Counted from the first letter of the stretch, positions 10,054-23,003 are shown. The stretch is 64,000 nt of DNA from Mucidula mucida (GCA_015501055.1 JADNYV010000045.1:62001-126000), one strand, 5' to 3'. Notes: a model not told the origin generated them from the sequence alone. Made by a program: numbers and translations.

Positions 10054-13000
10054 ATGTCAGATCGGCGTGGAGGACGCGGGCGCGGCGGTGGCCCGCCTGG
10101 CGGGAGAGGTTCTCCCCAAATGGGTCGCGGCAGTAGCCCGCAAGGCCGCGGCGGTGGAGGAGGCGGATACAGAGGAGGACCGGGAGGCGGTGGTGGTGGC
10201 GGCGGCGGCGGCTTTCGAGGCGGTCGAGGCGGCGGTCCATCTGCGCCTACCATCTTCAAAGAGAACGTACCTCCTCGTGTCGCGGACCATCTCTCGCAGG
10301 CCAATCAGACCAAGCTGGTCGCCGTCCTGCAGAAGGTTCCAAGGCTCCGCAGCGCCCGACGCGTCCTGTTTTGGCACAGCCGGAATTCCAATCATCCTTC
10401 GTTCGAATTTCTTTGCGCTGAGGACCGGTCTTGACAAGATTTACGATTATGAAATACAAATCGAACCACAGGACTTTTTGAGGAAGCACAAGGAGCGTCT
10501 CTTTGAGCTCATCGAGGAGCATCCACAGGTTGCCCCCCATCGCGCTTATATTGCGCACGACCGTGGCACGCGCTTAGTGTCTGCGAAAAAATTTGCGGAT
10601 CTGACATTGAGTGTTCCCATATTCGAGAAAGGTCAGAACGGACCGCAGAAGAATGCGGACGTCTATCGCGTTTCAGTCGTGTTCAAACGTGAACTCCTGA
10701 TGAAAGACATGGATCAGTATGTCATCTTATCTTGGAAAATTCCTGAAGTGACCGTTGTTCGCGTAGGTATCTAGGCGCGGAGCCCAAGTTCTCGAAATTC
10801 GACCCTCTACCTATTATCTCGGCCCTCAACCTCATTCTCCAGGACATGCCGCAGCGCCTTGGTGTTCGTGTTGGCCAGAACAAGTATTTCTTCCAACCCG
10901 ATGTACCTGACCGCCTGGGTATGGGAATCCAAGCTTGGAGGGGATATTTCGTCTCGATTAGGCCCTCGTTTAAACAGCTGCTTGTGAATGTGTACGTGCT
11001 CTCCTGTTCGGAAGTTCTTTGCTCATGTGTTGCGCTAGGAATGTCTCGATGGCACCTTTCGTCGAACCCGGCAACCTTGCCAAGTGCTCATGGCTTTCAA
11101 AGGCAACGCACAGGGCCTTCCCACTATTCCGAAGCAACTTGCCAGCAGCATCAAGTTGACTACCCGCCATTTGGGATACAAGCGACGTTTCAAACTTACT
11201 GCTATAGGCACACGTTCCGCCCGACAGATGACTTTTGTATGCGACGAATATGGCAAAAAGCCGATCTCGGTTGAAACTTATTTCAAGAAGAGTGAGCCTG
11301 TTTAGTCTTTTTCGCTCTTGTATACTAACATTAAGTTCTCTAGAGTACAACTTGAACTTGTCGCATGCCGACGATCTCCCAGTCATCAACTGCGGTAGCC
11401 TCAAGAAACCTACGTGGCTGCCCCGCCGAAATATGCGAAATCGAGCCCGGAAATCCGTACCGTGGACGTCTTAGTGACAGAGAGGTTGCCACTATGATGA
11501 CCGTCGCCTGTAACCCTCCGGGCCTCAACGCCCAGTTTATCACCAACGATGGCTTTGCGAAGCTTAGACTGCCCGATGCTCGCCTCAAGGACGAGTTCAA
11601 GCTGTTTGTCGATCCAGAAATGACAGCTGTACCTGCTCGGATGCTTCCTGCTCCTATGGTCTCATACAGGAAGGGTGGTCAGACACCTCGTAGCGGATCG
11701 TGGAACATTACTCAAGCGCAATTCGTTACCGGAGCGACCATCCAGTCATGGTGGGTGCTTCTTGTCAATGATAGGACTGCGCGCGCGATACCCGGTCCCG
11801 ACGTGTTGAAGCCTATGGTTATGGCTTTCTCGAAGAAGCTAGCGGCGGCGGGGATGGTATTGCCGCCTAGCCCTCCGGCGCTCGTGAACACGGATTGGCT
11901 AGAACCCGTCGGACGGGACCCGGGGCGAGCCCAAGCTCAAGCGCTCATCAAAGACAAGCTGCAAAGTACTCTGGCTGCGCAGAAACGAAAGCCTGCGTTC
12001 ATCCTCGTCCTGCTCTCGATTAGGGACAACTTTATCTACAGTGGAATCAAAGTACGTTTAGTACTTTGCATTCTTTATTTGTAAAGTTCTCATTGCCTTT
12101 GTATAGCGCATCTGTGACATCGAGCTGGGAATGCCGACGGTCTGTATGCAAGTTGAGAAGGCGCTCGTCGACGGGAACCGCCAGGACCAGTATTTCTCCA
12201 ACGTCGCGTTGAAGGTCAATACCAAGCTAGGAGGGATCAACCACACTCTTGTCCCGTCGCACATGGCTTGGCTTAACAAGTCGCCCACAATGATTGTTGG
12301 CATCGACGTGACACATCCTGGGCCGGGCGCACGATGGGGGACGCCCTCTATTACGGCTGTTGTGGCCAGTGTTGATTCAAGATTTGTGCAGTATCCCGCG
12401 AGCATGAGGATCCAGAAACCCGACACTAATAGGATGAGCAAGGAAATGGTAGATGAACTGGACGTCATGTTCAGGGAGCGGCTGCTGCTGTTCAAAGAGA
12501 AGAACAGGATATATCCGAAGCGGATTCTGGTCTATCGGGACGGAGTATCGGAGGTTTGTGCTCGTTCAAGGATGTATTCTTTGACTGCTGCTGATGATGA
12601 TATACTTAGGGCCAATATGAGATTGTCATTCGCGAGGAGCTCAAGAAAATCAAGGATGCCACAAAAAGCCTCAATAAGAACAATGACTGTAATCCCACCA
12701 TTACCATCATCATATGTGGCAAGCGACACCATGCGAGGTCAGTCATTTTCGACCTGTTTCTACATCCAGTCTGACAACAACGACATAGGTTCTATCCCGT
12801 ATCATCTGCCAACGCGGATAAGAACGGGAACACTCAGCCTGGGACCATCGTTGATAAGGGTGTCACGGGAGTGTACGTTCTAATACTTTCCTTCAATGTC
12901 GTTGCATTTACCTTCCATCTCTTACAGATTCGACTTCGATTTCTACCTCCAGGCTCACGCTGGACTCAAGGGCACCGTCAAACCCACCCATTACAACGTT

Positions 13001-13343
13001 ATCTACGACGAGAACAGTATGGGCGCGGACGAGATCCAGGTCGGGACGCATGATTCCAGCTACATGTACGCGCGGGCGACGAAAGCCGTGAGTCTTATTC
13101 CGGCGGCGTACTACGCGGATTTGGCATGCGAGAGAGGGCGGATATATATGAATAAACTGATGCTGGATGATGGGACCACGACTGCGGGTGGGACGAGGAC
13201 GGATGAGGCAGAGGAGACGTGGCGTAATGCTGTACGCTTGTGGGGCACTGGGGTAAGCGCTTTCTCTATTAGGTGCAATTCGAGCGCTGACAATGGGTTG
13301 CTAGCTCCACGAGGATATGAAGAAAACGATGTTTTATATCTGA
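10054..13343 (+). CDS. Argonaute (RNA-silencing slicer)
   Basis: The start is ATG 10054, followed by a Gly/Arg-rich RGG tail of about 65 residues, then ArgoN (GTAGIPIILRSNFFAL), linker 1, PAZ, MID and PIWI. Nine exons fit: 10054-10716, 10767-10991, 11039-11291, 11344-12051, 12107-12553, 12610-12737, 12789-12872, 12928-13252, 13305-13343. PIWI shows VGIDVTHPG, YRDGVSEGQ, ICGKRHHARFYP and GTVKPTHYNV, the positions of the DEDH catalytic tetrad, so cleavage of guide-matched RNA is expected. Four one-base frame breaks sit in short homopolymers (10343-10344, 10368, 11084 each one G short; 11421-11424 one C extra); correcting them gives one continuous protein. They are more likely assembly errors than decay. 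The C-terminus ends ...MFYI. It acts in cytoplasmic RNA interference, probably against transposons like those at 1-9 kb. Confidence 0.93.
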
Positions 13344-14139
13344 TCCGTAATCGACTGTTTCTTTGGGTGTACTAGTTCTTGTATTTCATACTGTACTATT
13401 CTCCGGTTTACCGCATAAGCTTTTGTTGACAGGCTCGTGGCGTGTACGATCCTGCGGATTTTGACGGGTGAGACGTGGAATGAGCAAACGATGTAAATGT
13501 GTTTATGCCCCTGCCCCCACCGAGAAACGTCGCCCAACTAGTCATTCAAATCTAGCTACCTCTGATGTCTACTTGAAGAAGCATAAAATATAATGAGCGT
13601 GCTTGCTCGTCGTTGTTGTACATATGTAAGTCTATGCGATATCATTGAATTTTCTCGTGGCGTGCTCTTTACGCGTTAGCTTTGCGGTCAAAGAGATACT
13701 TGAGCGCCAGGACGTATCACATGCAGGCGCTTACAGACTTTGCCACCGCGACGATTGTGACCGACTAGAGCTTTTGCATGTGTCATTGGTAAAGGCGCAT
13801 TCACACCCGGGTGGACGCGTTCTTCGCGCCATTATTGCTTTCACGCTGAGGCGCATCACAGGCTATTACCTTACCAAGGCCACATGAAGTTGATGAGGAA
13901 GACTGCTAAATCATGAATCAAGCAGGTTTTGGAAATTGGTAGAGGCTGACAGACCTTGCTCATCAGCAAGTGTTTTGCCGCATTGCCGCCAATTAGAGCT
14001 GAACAACCTTCGTTTGGTATAGTCAGTGTCGGAAGACGCGTCTGTGTAATGGTCAAGGCGTTGCAGACTTTAAAACGCGACGACACGCTCTCCAAAATGT
14101 ATCCACAACAGCCTCTCTATCATCATCATCATCATCAGC
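13344..14139. other. Intergenic
   Basis: No gene is recognised. A short (CAT)n run lies just before the next start codon (about 14118-14135). Confidence 0.5.
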
Positions 14140-15223
14140 ATGTCTTTCAACATCGTCGTCGGCGGATACAGCGAGTCTGATCTCTTCACTCTGACTTTCG
14201 ACTCAGAGGCGCGTACGCTGAAGCGGACATCCACAGTCAAAGTCGGATATCGCCCGTCGTGGCTCGCCGCCTATCCGGGGGATAACAGCCTTGTCTTTAC
14301 GTGCCTAGAGCAGCAAGATGGCGCGATCCTAGCTTTGCGATACGATGCAGAAGGCAAAGGCGAGATCATAGCGCGCGTTCCGAGTGGTGGGGGATGGCCG
14401 TGTGCGATGCTTGCGACCAAGGATGAGTTGTTCGTCGCCAATACAAGTCTTGATCGCTTTCTTTGTGTCCATATCTCACGCGTCAAACAGTATGGCACCG
14501 GACACCTCTCTGTCATTCCCATCTCTCCCAACGCGCCGTATTTCCTCAGTCAGGATCCCACCGTTCTTGCGCACTTCACGGGCAAAGGCCCACATGAGAG
14601 ACAACAGTCTTCTCATCCGCACCACATCAATTTCCTTGAAGACCAGCAAGAGCTCTTCGTCCCCGACCTCGGCGCGGATCGTGTCTACCGCTTTAAAAAG
14701 GACACATCTTCCTGGTTGGTCGTCGAAGAGACGGCGCATGAGCCTGGGACCGGGCCAAGGCATACAGTCGCGTACGACGGCGTCTTGTACACCGTCCTCG
14801 AGCTCGACAACCGTCTCACCGCGCACCGCCTCTCCGCTTCCCCTCCCTCGAGTTCATCGCGGACGTCGCCACCACAGGCACGCCCGCCCCCACATGCTAG
14901 CGGGCGCAATCTTCATCCCTGCGCCGAACAAGCGCTTCCCGACGCCCTACATATACGTCTCCAACCGTGATCAGGACCGGGACTCTGTGGCGGTGTTCGC
15001 TATCCGATCTGACGGCGCGCCAGAGCTAGTCAATGAAGTGTGGACAGGGACAAAGCATCCGAGGGGGATGAGGTTAGGAGGTGAAGACGACAGGTGGCTG
15101 GTTATTGGAGGTCAGTTTGGCGGCGGCGTCAAGGTGTACGAGAGGATGGGCGATGGAAGCGAGTTGGTGCTGGTCGCGGAGACAGATGAGGAGTTGATGC
15201 CGACGGATTTCCTGTGGCTGTAA
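14140..15223 (+). CDS. Lactonase-type seven-bladed beta-propeller protein
   Basis: The product resembles fungal 6-phosphogluconolactonase/carboxymuconate cyclase-like propellers (lactonase family). It begins MSFNIVVGGYSES, has repeated blade motifs such as YRPSWLAAYPG, HHINFLEDQQELFVPDLGADRVY, GPRHTVAYDGVLYTVLELDN and YIYVSNRDQ, and closes HPRGMRLGGE...WLVIGGQFGGGVKVYER. About 360 residues in one exon is normal for the family. The reading frame changes twice, at the TT of 14838-14839 and the C run 14887-14891; one added base at each gives an uninterrupted protein containing SLEFIADV and then the MLAGAIFIP blade. These are probable homopolymer miscalls. The substrate is unknown. Confidence 0.85.
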
Positions 15224-15345
15224 GTGTATAGGACAAATCGATTTATGAATATGTTACAAGATGAATTTGTCCCGCGCCCGCGACTAAGGCTCAGTTGTGA
15301 ATAGGATACTTACGCGACCCACCGGTAGTACTTAGAGGTCAACTT

Positions 15346-17252
15346 TCACAGCGCCGCTTTCCCCCTAGAGTCGAATGGCAGCAAGAGAGCAATGAAGCCT
15401 GCGATCAAAAACAAAGCGCCGGAGATATATATCGGAACACTCGTCGTCAAATCGGCGTATAGAGCAATGATAGGCGCCTAGAAAATAGGTCAACACACTT
15501 CTTGAGTTGTCAACTCTACTTCCACTTACCATGATCCCAAACACGCGATTCGCAGCAGCCGCAAGCGCGTTCCCCGTTCCGCGATCCTTCGTTGGGAACA
15601 ACTCCGGCGTCAGCGCATACAAGACACCATACATGACATTGCTTGTAAAACTGTAGGCGCAGTTCCATCCGAGGAGCGCGGCTGATGAGCGTGCAGTCGT
15701 TGAGACGAGGATGAAAGCGCCGGTTAGCAGTGTGGATATAGAGAGGGTCCCGCGTCGGCCGAGGAAGGGAAGTTCGACGAGATAGCCGGCGATGAGGGCG
15801 CCTGGGACGCCGATGACACTCAGAATGACTTGCTGAAATATTAAGTGGTGAGCAGAATGAAAGGGTAAGCGGAGACTAATGATTTACGTTGCGGTAAGTG
15901 ATGTAGGTCGAACCGTCGCCAAAATCTGCGCCGCGTGTTGCGAGGCTGCATGCGTAAATTCGTCTGAATCTTCCTTGAAACGAAATGAAGGAACGTACAA
16001 ATACGTGACAAAGGCGTTGTAAAGTGGGAATGCAAGTCCGATAAGCGCTAAAAGAGGAATGAGCAAACGTCCGACGATATTCCGCTTGAAAAACGCGCAC
16101 CCCACAAGACGATGATGAGACTCGTCGAATAGGCCAGCTTCCTGGTGGCAAACAAGCTCTTAACATGGTTGCCACTAAGGCTAGAGAGCTTGCGCCGTAT
16201 AGCGCCTTTCGCCGAAGTATCTATCTCCTGTTGTTGTCCTTTCTCCGATACCCCAACCAGATCCTCCACGCTGAGCAGACTGACATTCCTCTTCCCATTC
16301 CGTTCAGCAACCGCATGCAGAACCTCGATCGCCTGCTCATCCCGTCCACGACCCATGAGGTACTTCGGACTCTCGTACAGCTTGAACAAGAAGAAACGAA
16401 TGCACCACAAAAACAGCATCAATCCACCCATTGCATACAAGAAATACCTCCATCCCTGATTATCCTCTCTCCTACACACAGAAGCCTCAACATCGCACGA
16501 AAAGTTTCCAATAAGCGGCCATGCAATGAGACTCCCAATGAGCTGCCCAAAGGCCCACCAAATTGAGAGGACCGTCAGGAGGTACTGGTGCGACGCGGGA
16601 ATAAACTCGAGGAAGATGGCCGAGTCCACAGGGAGGTTACCCCCAACGCCAATAGACCACACGGACGCAAACGCGCAGAGCGCCACGTAATTAGGAGATC
16701 CGCCGGCCGCTACGGCGAAGACGCCTGTGACGAGGAGTGTGATATTGAAGGAGATACGACGGCCCCAGACGTCGGATCCTACGCCCCAGAAGACGGCGCC
16801 GATGAGGAGTCCAATGTTCTGCCCAAGCTTGAGGAAGGGTCCTTGGAATTGGAATTCTTGGACGACTGGGGGTAGAATTAGACCTGTGACTACCTGTCGA
16901 GAGGAGTCAGCTGCTGTTGATATACAGCACGGAGATTGTATGTACTGACAGGCCAAAGGTTATCTCTAAAAAATGAAAGTATGTTAGAGTATGGACAACT
17001 GGATTTGAAGCAGATTTACTTACGCGAACCAGCCAAATCCAGTCACGACGAAGAGAGCCCACTGATGAAGCTTCAATACCACGGCGAAGAGAGAAGCGGT
17101 CAACGAACCTGATACCGCCCCATACCTATCTCTTGCATGGCTCCATTAAGCAAATTCGCTTTTCGCTGATACTCAGCGTCTCCGGTGTACGCATCGGTGT
17201 CCTGATCGCCATCGTCCGAGACGTGCACGCCGCTGTCTTTGTCGTCAGACAT
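15346..17252 (-). CDS. MFS transporter (SV2/metabolite-symporter type), intact paralog
   Basis: The start is ATG at 17252 and the stop at 15346. The gene is a 12-TM major-facilitator protein with GSDVWGRRISF after TM2 (the MFS A motif), the external segment CRREDNQGW, FKLYESPKYLMGRGRDEQAI in the central loop, and TPELFPTKDRGTGNALAAAANR in the second half. The C-terminus is ...PFDSRGKAAL. Splicing by eye needs about eight introns, including a 16-base micro-exon encoding DNLWP near 16960-16975, and leaves no frame break. It is a closer match in structure to the two MFS copies at 33.2 and 44.9 kb than to anything else here, with intron positions shared. Its substrate cannot be read from sequence. 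Divergent P450 to the right. Confidence 0.88.
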
Positions 17253-18349
17253 TTTGATGGTATGGATGAGAAGAGAGACGTGCGCAATTTCACAGATGCA
17301 GTATCAATTCAACGTAACTTCGAAGTTCGGAGACGCGTGGGCATCCGGAAAGGGTGATAGGAGATTCCGAGAATGAGGTCTGGTGTTTCGTTCAATGGAG
17401 CTGTGGCGGCGATACGGATTTGGAAGAGGGAACTGCTCAACTCTATTAGATCCAAGAGATCAGCAGAAAGTTCATAAGATTCGTACACAAGCAGCGTTCT
17501 CCGAAGAGGATGAAACGAGTTATTTGACTTGAGCAAATGGTGCCATGAGGTCATTCACTACGCCTCATAGCACCAGAGAATGGCGCGATAGTAGGTCCCC
17601 CCACCTCGCGGGGAGTAAGGGTCATGAAATTCGTTCTAATTAGTTGCCCTGGTTAACCACTTGAACGTGTGATATCGTTGTGCAAACTCACTGTAAGACG
17701 CTTTGCCAATGTCTATGGCGGAGCTCTGAGTCTCCTTAGCCTCTGTGACTCTTGGATCCTCAAGTAAGGACTCCTAGTACGAGTAGCATGGACGTCAAGC
17801 ATGAAAGGCTGACTTTTGTATCGCCGATCGCGTTATTTGTTCTTATTATACCATTCAGTGGCATTCACCAACGACACCGCGCTTTTTGCCGCCTAAGCTC
17901 TGTTCAAGCTGTTATGTGAAGGGCTGTATACATGCGTAAATCCCACACTACTTACGTCCTGAGGGCTTGGATAGCCCTGGTGCTGGAAACGTGCCCTCTC
18001 TACAGCACATTCTCCTCTTACGATTCTTTGGCTGGGAACGGTGAGTAGGAATGAAGGCGACGTCGACATTATCTTACGAGGTCAGCACTACGCTACCGCC
18101 GCGCGCATACATTCCCACAGTCACCTACGACCTGCTCACAACCTGTCATTGGCAGTCGGATGCACTACTACCACCATGATGGCTTTCAGATGTCTTCCGA
18201 CACGTAGCATGCATCCTCTCCTGTCGGAAAGTGGGATCTCCCCCCTCCAATCCTTCATTTTACGCCCGGACTTACGACTTATCTGTGAACTAGGCGTATA
18301 TAAGGGGACCAGCATATGATGATGCTGCCAACGCCGCTCTTCGTCTACC
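17253..18349. other. Divergent intergenic region between MFS and P450
   Basis: The 1.1-kb region between two genes transcribed away from each other probably holds both promoters. A TATATAAG stretch at about 18297-18304 lies about 50 bp before the P450 start. No repeat or RNA gene was recognised. Confidence 0.45.
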
Positions 18350-20716
18350 ATGTTGTACGCATCGTGCCCTCTTGCTGTCGGCCTCCCCATCTTTGTCCTA
18401 TTCCTTGCGTTAAAGCTATACCGCAAGAGAATCAGCATTCATATGATTCGTGGTCCTCCGAGCCCTTCGTGGCTTCTTGGTGAGTCTCTTTGTCTGTTGT
18501 GTTGTAAGGCTAGTTCACACGAGGATGCATATACAGGACACCAATACATCCTTCGCCACGCAAAGAATGTCGGCGACTATGAAGCCGCGTGGTACCGTGA
18601 ATACGGAAGCGTTGTCCGTATTGCTGGAGTGCTCAGCGTACGCATAATACACGGCTTTGAACCAAATTGACTTATTTACACGCTTATAGGAGCCAATCCT
18701 CCTCGTGTCTGATCCTAAGGCTCTGCAGTATATTCTGGAAGCATCTGGATATCGGTTCCCGAAGTCTTTGGATACTACTCGTCAGCTTGCGGCTTTCTTC
18801 GGGTATGGCTTGGTGGCAGCCATCGGTACGTGGCTTAATCGATTCATTGTTCGACTCCCGTTTACAGTTCTTTTGAAGACCAAGACCATCAACGACAGCG
18901 TAAAATCTTGAATTTTGCGTTCTCGGCTGTTCATCTTCAGTCTTATCTTGATGTCTTTCACACCACAGGATCCAAGGTATGTCCCTCAATGATATCACGG
19001 CGCCCCCGAAAACCTACTATGCTGGACTGGTTAGCTCGTGCACAAGCTCAAGGACTCTTTGAGCGAAGGACAAGAGATTCAAAACATGCTCTCATGGACA
19101 CAGAAAGCGACACTTGATATCATTGGTGTCAGTAAGTTTTTCATTCTCTCTTATAATACCCTCACCTGTACGTTCGTCAGCGTCCTTTCGATACTCATTC
19201 GGCGCTCTTGACGACACCAAATCCGCCTTAGAAGACATTTTGAGCCACCTCTTGTACGTATAACGCGCGGAGAACAGGCAACATAACTTATATAATCCGC
19301 TTAACTCCAGTGCAGAGGCCCAGCTCTTTCCCTCAGTCGCGAATGTTTTCATCTCACAAGGGGTTCTGCGTCATCTTCCCGAGAGCTTCGTGCCAATAAT
19401 AACCAAACTTCCGACAAGGGTGAATCTGAAGTTTCAAGAGTTCAGGAAGGCGATGGAAAATATAGCGGGGAACATCTATCATCGGGAACTTCAGTTGGTC
19501 AAAAACGGCGTTGAGGAAGGGAAAGATATCATCAATATTCTCGGTGAGACCTGGACACGTTTCTTTGATCTTGCAAGTTTCTCAAAGTGTTTCAACAGCT
19601 CTTTCTCCATTATCGAACAACGAGAGGAAGAGAATGACGGATAGTGAGATCGCAGCACAGATGGCGTACAGGTTTTCCCGCCGCACAAAGCAGTAGCTAA
19701 CGTTCGTTTCCTTTGAAGGACATTTATATTCGCCGGTTATGAAACTACGGCCAACCTTATAGCCTGGTTGTTATACGAATTGAGTCGTCACCCCAAAGAT
19801 CAGGACAAGGTCAGACAAGAGATATCGCAAGTCCGGCCTGACACGGGAGTCTTGACCTCCAGTGATTACGACGCGATGCCCTGGCTTAACGCGTCAATTA
19901 AGGAAAGTTGACGTGTTCGATGCTGTATTAGTGTATTCTAAATCTCACAGAGTAGGAGGCCCTTCGCTTGCATCCCTTTGGTCACACGCTCGTCCGCGTG
20001 GCAGAGTGTAACGATGTTCTTCCCCTCCTAGAACCCATCACGACCCGCGACGGGAACTTATTGAAGGAAATTCCCATTGCGAAAGGGCAGACAATTTATA
20101 CGTCAATATACATGTACAACAGGTATCCATGTCCCCTCTGAAGTGTCATCAGACGTGTCTGACTCAAATGCATGAATAGGAATCCGATTGTGTGGGGTAA
20201 CGATGCCCATGAATGGAACCCGAAGCGTTTCCTCGTGGAGAACCATCCAGAGACGAACATGGGCATGTATGGGAATCTGTACGCGCTATTCATGATGTGA
20301 TTGTTTCCCAAGTCTCATATGTGTGTTGCGCCACAGAATGAGTTTTAGTTCGTCACCTCTTCTTCGCCTACTGCGCATACTGATGGCGTGACACGAATTT
20401 AGGTGCCGGTGTGAGGTCTTGTATCGGGTGCGTACTTGTAAAGTCACTTGATGCTTACTGACTAGCCCTTTAGGTGGCGTTTTGCGTAAGTGGTCCATTT
20501 CATATTGGGACCAGAGCCTCATCTGGTTGTAGCATCATGGAAATCCAGGCACTCAGCGTTGAGCTTCTGAGTGCTTTTGAATTCTCCATTCCAAAGGACG
20601 CCCCGGCTATTGTTCACGGGCCAGGATCCCAGGCCCTATTTCCCTTGCTGGAAGATCGGCCTGAAGAGGGTGCACAAATGCCGCTACACGTTTCTGTTCT
20701 CAAGAAATGGGCTTAG
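18350..20716 (+). CDS. Cytochrome P450 monooxygenase
   Basis: A microsomal P450 with an N-terminal anchor (GLPIFVLFLALKLYRK, residues about 10-25) and a Pro-rich hinge (RGPPSPSW). The oxygen-binding I-helix is FIFAGYETTANLIAWL near 19720-19780. The K-helix ExxR is EALR near 19950-19965. The haem-binding loop FSAGVRSCIGWRFA is built across two introns near 20340-20485, with the Cys ligand present. The rest is read through about a dozen short introns. The C-terminal domain ends KKWA. Two places need a one-base change to stay in frame: the T run 18871-18874 and AAA 19904-19906. Family assignment below P450 is not attempted; it resembles basidiomycete multicopy P450s of secondary metabolism or xenobiotic oxidation. 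Confidence 0.9.
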
Positions 20717-20879
20717 TATGCAAGAAATGCCATATCCCATACGCGCATACTAGTCGAGGCGAGATCGCAATATATGTGTTACGATTGTCTTCGTGTGGAA
20801 TACGCATCAGCAAGTTCGACATCCGGCTTTCTAGCCTGTACAAGCCGGAAGGTTGCCTTATTAGGCAGGAGAAAGCCTG

Positions 20880-21400
20880 CAAGCCACAAGTCGACAGGTT
20901 TTTTTACTTTCACCATGGCTGCTCGTGATGGGATGCTAGGCTCATTTGATTGAATGAACGTCAAGGTCTTGCCCGTTGGTGATCGCGATTGGCGTGACGA
21001 TAACCGTCCGCGAACTGAGGTTCTCCCAGACTTTGCAGGCGTAATCGTTGGCCGGTACGGGAATTCATTCAGCTTCGCTGATTCTCCGGCCTTACAGTAC
21101 GCGCTAAACAGGTTTTTGGCTACAGCAGGTTTTGTCTTGAAGACAGGCTTCTGACACGCTTGGTTAACTCCAGGCCTGCTCATGTAGGCAAACCGGCTAC
21201 CTTCTTATACTATCTTCCAAGCAGCGATTCATTGCTTATTCAAGTTATTGTGGGAGATACTACCAAGATCGACAGCATATATCCCGGTGGATACCAAGTT
21301 GTGCGTCCGTCCCAGTTGCCCGAAACGTTTCGCATTCAATCATACACACATTTAGGAATTCACGTTGGTCTAAACGCCTTGGTCCTACGGACATGAACAT
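20880..21400 (+). pseudogene. Left-arm relic of the secreted-protein (S) gene
   Basis: 21180-21396 matches the last exon of the S genes of the tandem blocks but on the opposite strand (GKPATFLYYLPSSDSLL...PGGYQVV), with an extra few residues and some divergence. 20942-21150 matches the region upstream of S genes (compare 30600-30720 and 56030-56215 reversed). The signal peptide and all middle exons are missing, so an internal deletion joined the upstream region to the last exon. Confidence 0.7.
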
Positions 21401-21900
21401 GACTGCTTCGTCGTAGTTACATTCCTGATCGTTTGCATCGGAATTCCGCAGTTATTCAGATTATTTGGTAGATTTTCCTTCATTATAGCCTGGATTTTAG
21501 CTCTGCCTGCGGGTACTCGTTTTCTATTACAAGTTATTATCACGAGTTGTGGTCAGGAAGCCGATGAGACGTCAGATGGTCGGCGTACTAGCTGACCGCA
21601 CGCCCCCGAGCCCAACCCGAGCCAATAGGTAATAATCCGGTGGGTGGGTGCCGGAATGTGCCGGCATTTGCCCTTGCCTTGCTCCCAACATCCATCATCA
21701 ACGTTCTATTTCCTTGAGACACGCACAGAATAGAACAGACTGTTTGTACTCACGGGTTAGTGGGCTGAGAATCATTTACAATACCGACTCCTCATGATTC
21801 CAATCCAGGGAGCGTCTGACGCATTACTTTCGCGCTGAAATTATCTAGTACGCCTTCCTGTTTCCCTTTCTTTCTTACCTTTTGACCTGTCTCAAATGCA
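21401..21900. other. Intergenic between S relic and F-box gene
   Basis: No gene. Much of 21600-21900 is recognisable as the reverse complement of 28560-28870 in block 1, that is, the F-box 5' flank. Confidence 0.6.
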
Positions 21901-22890
21901 ATGACCTCTATGGAACTGTGCCCGAAATGTCGTACCTCAATCACGTTGACTCCTTACAAACTCTTCTTCGAAGAAAGTATCGCCAGAGCGTATCAAAACC
22001 CCGTTCAATCCGAGGTCTCTTGCCTCAAGAGCAGTTTGGAGAACCCATGTGCCGATATGGAAGTATTGGCGGGGGAGATCGCGCGCGTCGAGTCGATGCT
22101 TGACGTGCTGAAAGCGCACCACGCGCATCTCAATCGCCACATTCAGCGAAGCATCCAGTTTATACGTTCTTCCTCCATTTGCCGACTTCCAACCGAAGTA
22201 CTCGGTATCATCTTTGCATCTGCATGCACGTCATTCGAGCGCAGCGGATATAAGACTCCACTCTCCATCAGTCTCGTCTGCTCAAAGTGGCGCGACATAG
22301 CGCTATGCACGCCCTCAATGTGGACACATATATACGTTGCACCTTATGCGGACGGCCTCGATCTATACCAGCACTATCTCAAACGATGCGGGGATATTCC
22401 AATCTCGGTCAAGGTTGAAATTCCTTACGAAGATCGACACACGACTGATGATTGTGACAACAACTTTCCATACGAGGAGACCTACGATTATCATCTCGAG
22501 CTAGTCTCAGATGTATACCAACACTACGCTCAGTGGAGAGTTGCGGAGTTGTGTATGAATCTTGAGGACATCAACCTTCTGGGACCCTATATACAAGAAT
22601 CGGAGTCTCTTCTGGAGTCTTTGACCTTGGTGAACGACGGTAATGCGCACTCGGCCATGTGTGGATTACTACAGTAATGCTTTGTATGAGTCTCAGATGG
22701 TGGCAGCCTTCCAATCAGACTGCATCCAAGTGGCGGACCGGGCCTACACGCAATACGAATTTGCATCGTTTCGCTGTCAGCACACTATTTCTGCTGAAGT
22801 CTGCTGTACAGATTTCGTTCAGCATAATACAGTAACATGTTTATTTCTATCAACAGTACGATATACAGGCAATTCAAGAACTTAGTCGCA
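21901..22890 (+). pseudogene. F-box/LRR protein, left-arm copy with internal deletion
   Basis: ATG 21901 opens a 258-residue frame: an N-terminal MELCPKCRTSITLTPYK zinc-ribbon-like start, a coiled segment (ARVESMLDVLKAHHAHLNRH) and an F-box (RLPTEVLGIIFASA...SISLVCSKWRDIALCTPSMW). It stops at 22677. The next 200 bases carry the extreme C-terminus found at 26642-26840 in block 1. The LRR middle, which block 1 retains (about 26930-27730), is missing here, so this copy lost roughly 0.9 kb. F-box proteins recruit substrates to SCF ubiquitin ligases. Over the first 270 bases it is about 97% identical to the inverted copies, and it keeps the KWRD segment that they have lost. Confidence 0.75.
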
Positions 22891-22899
22891 TCGGGCCGT

Positions 22900-23003
22900 C
22901 GACAGACCTGATACCCGGGCCGACGCCCCCATACTAGAATCTCTTGCAGCAATCCATTAAGCAAGTCTACCTTCCGCTGACACTTCGAATCAATAGAATA
23001 CAC
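22900..23003 (-). pseudogene. First-exon relic of the MFS gene, copy a
   Basis: Reversed, this reads ...YSIDSKCQRKVDLLNGLLQEI, which matches exon 1 of the MFS genes at 33239 and 44917 (DSEYQRKVDLLNGSLQEIGM). The match runs slightly into the first intron and then stops. The fragment sits just past the F-box tail. Confidence 0.65.

Noticed and set aside
10047..10304. Proline-rich minus-strand reading frame
   Set aside because: It is the antisense of the Gly-rich Argonaute N-terminus.
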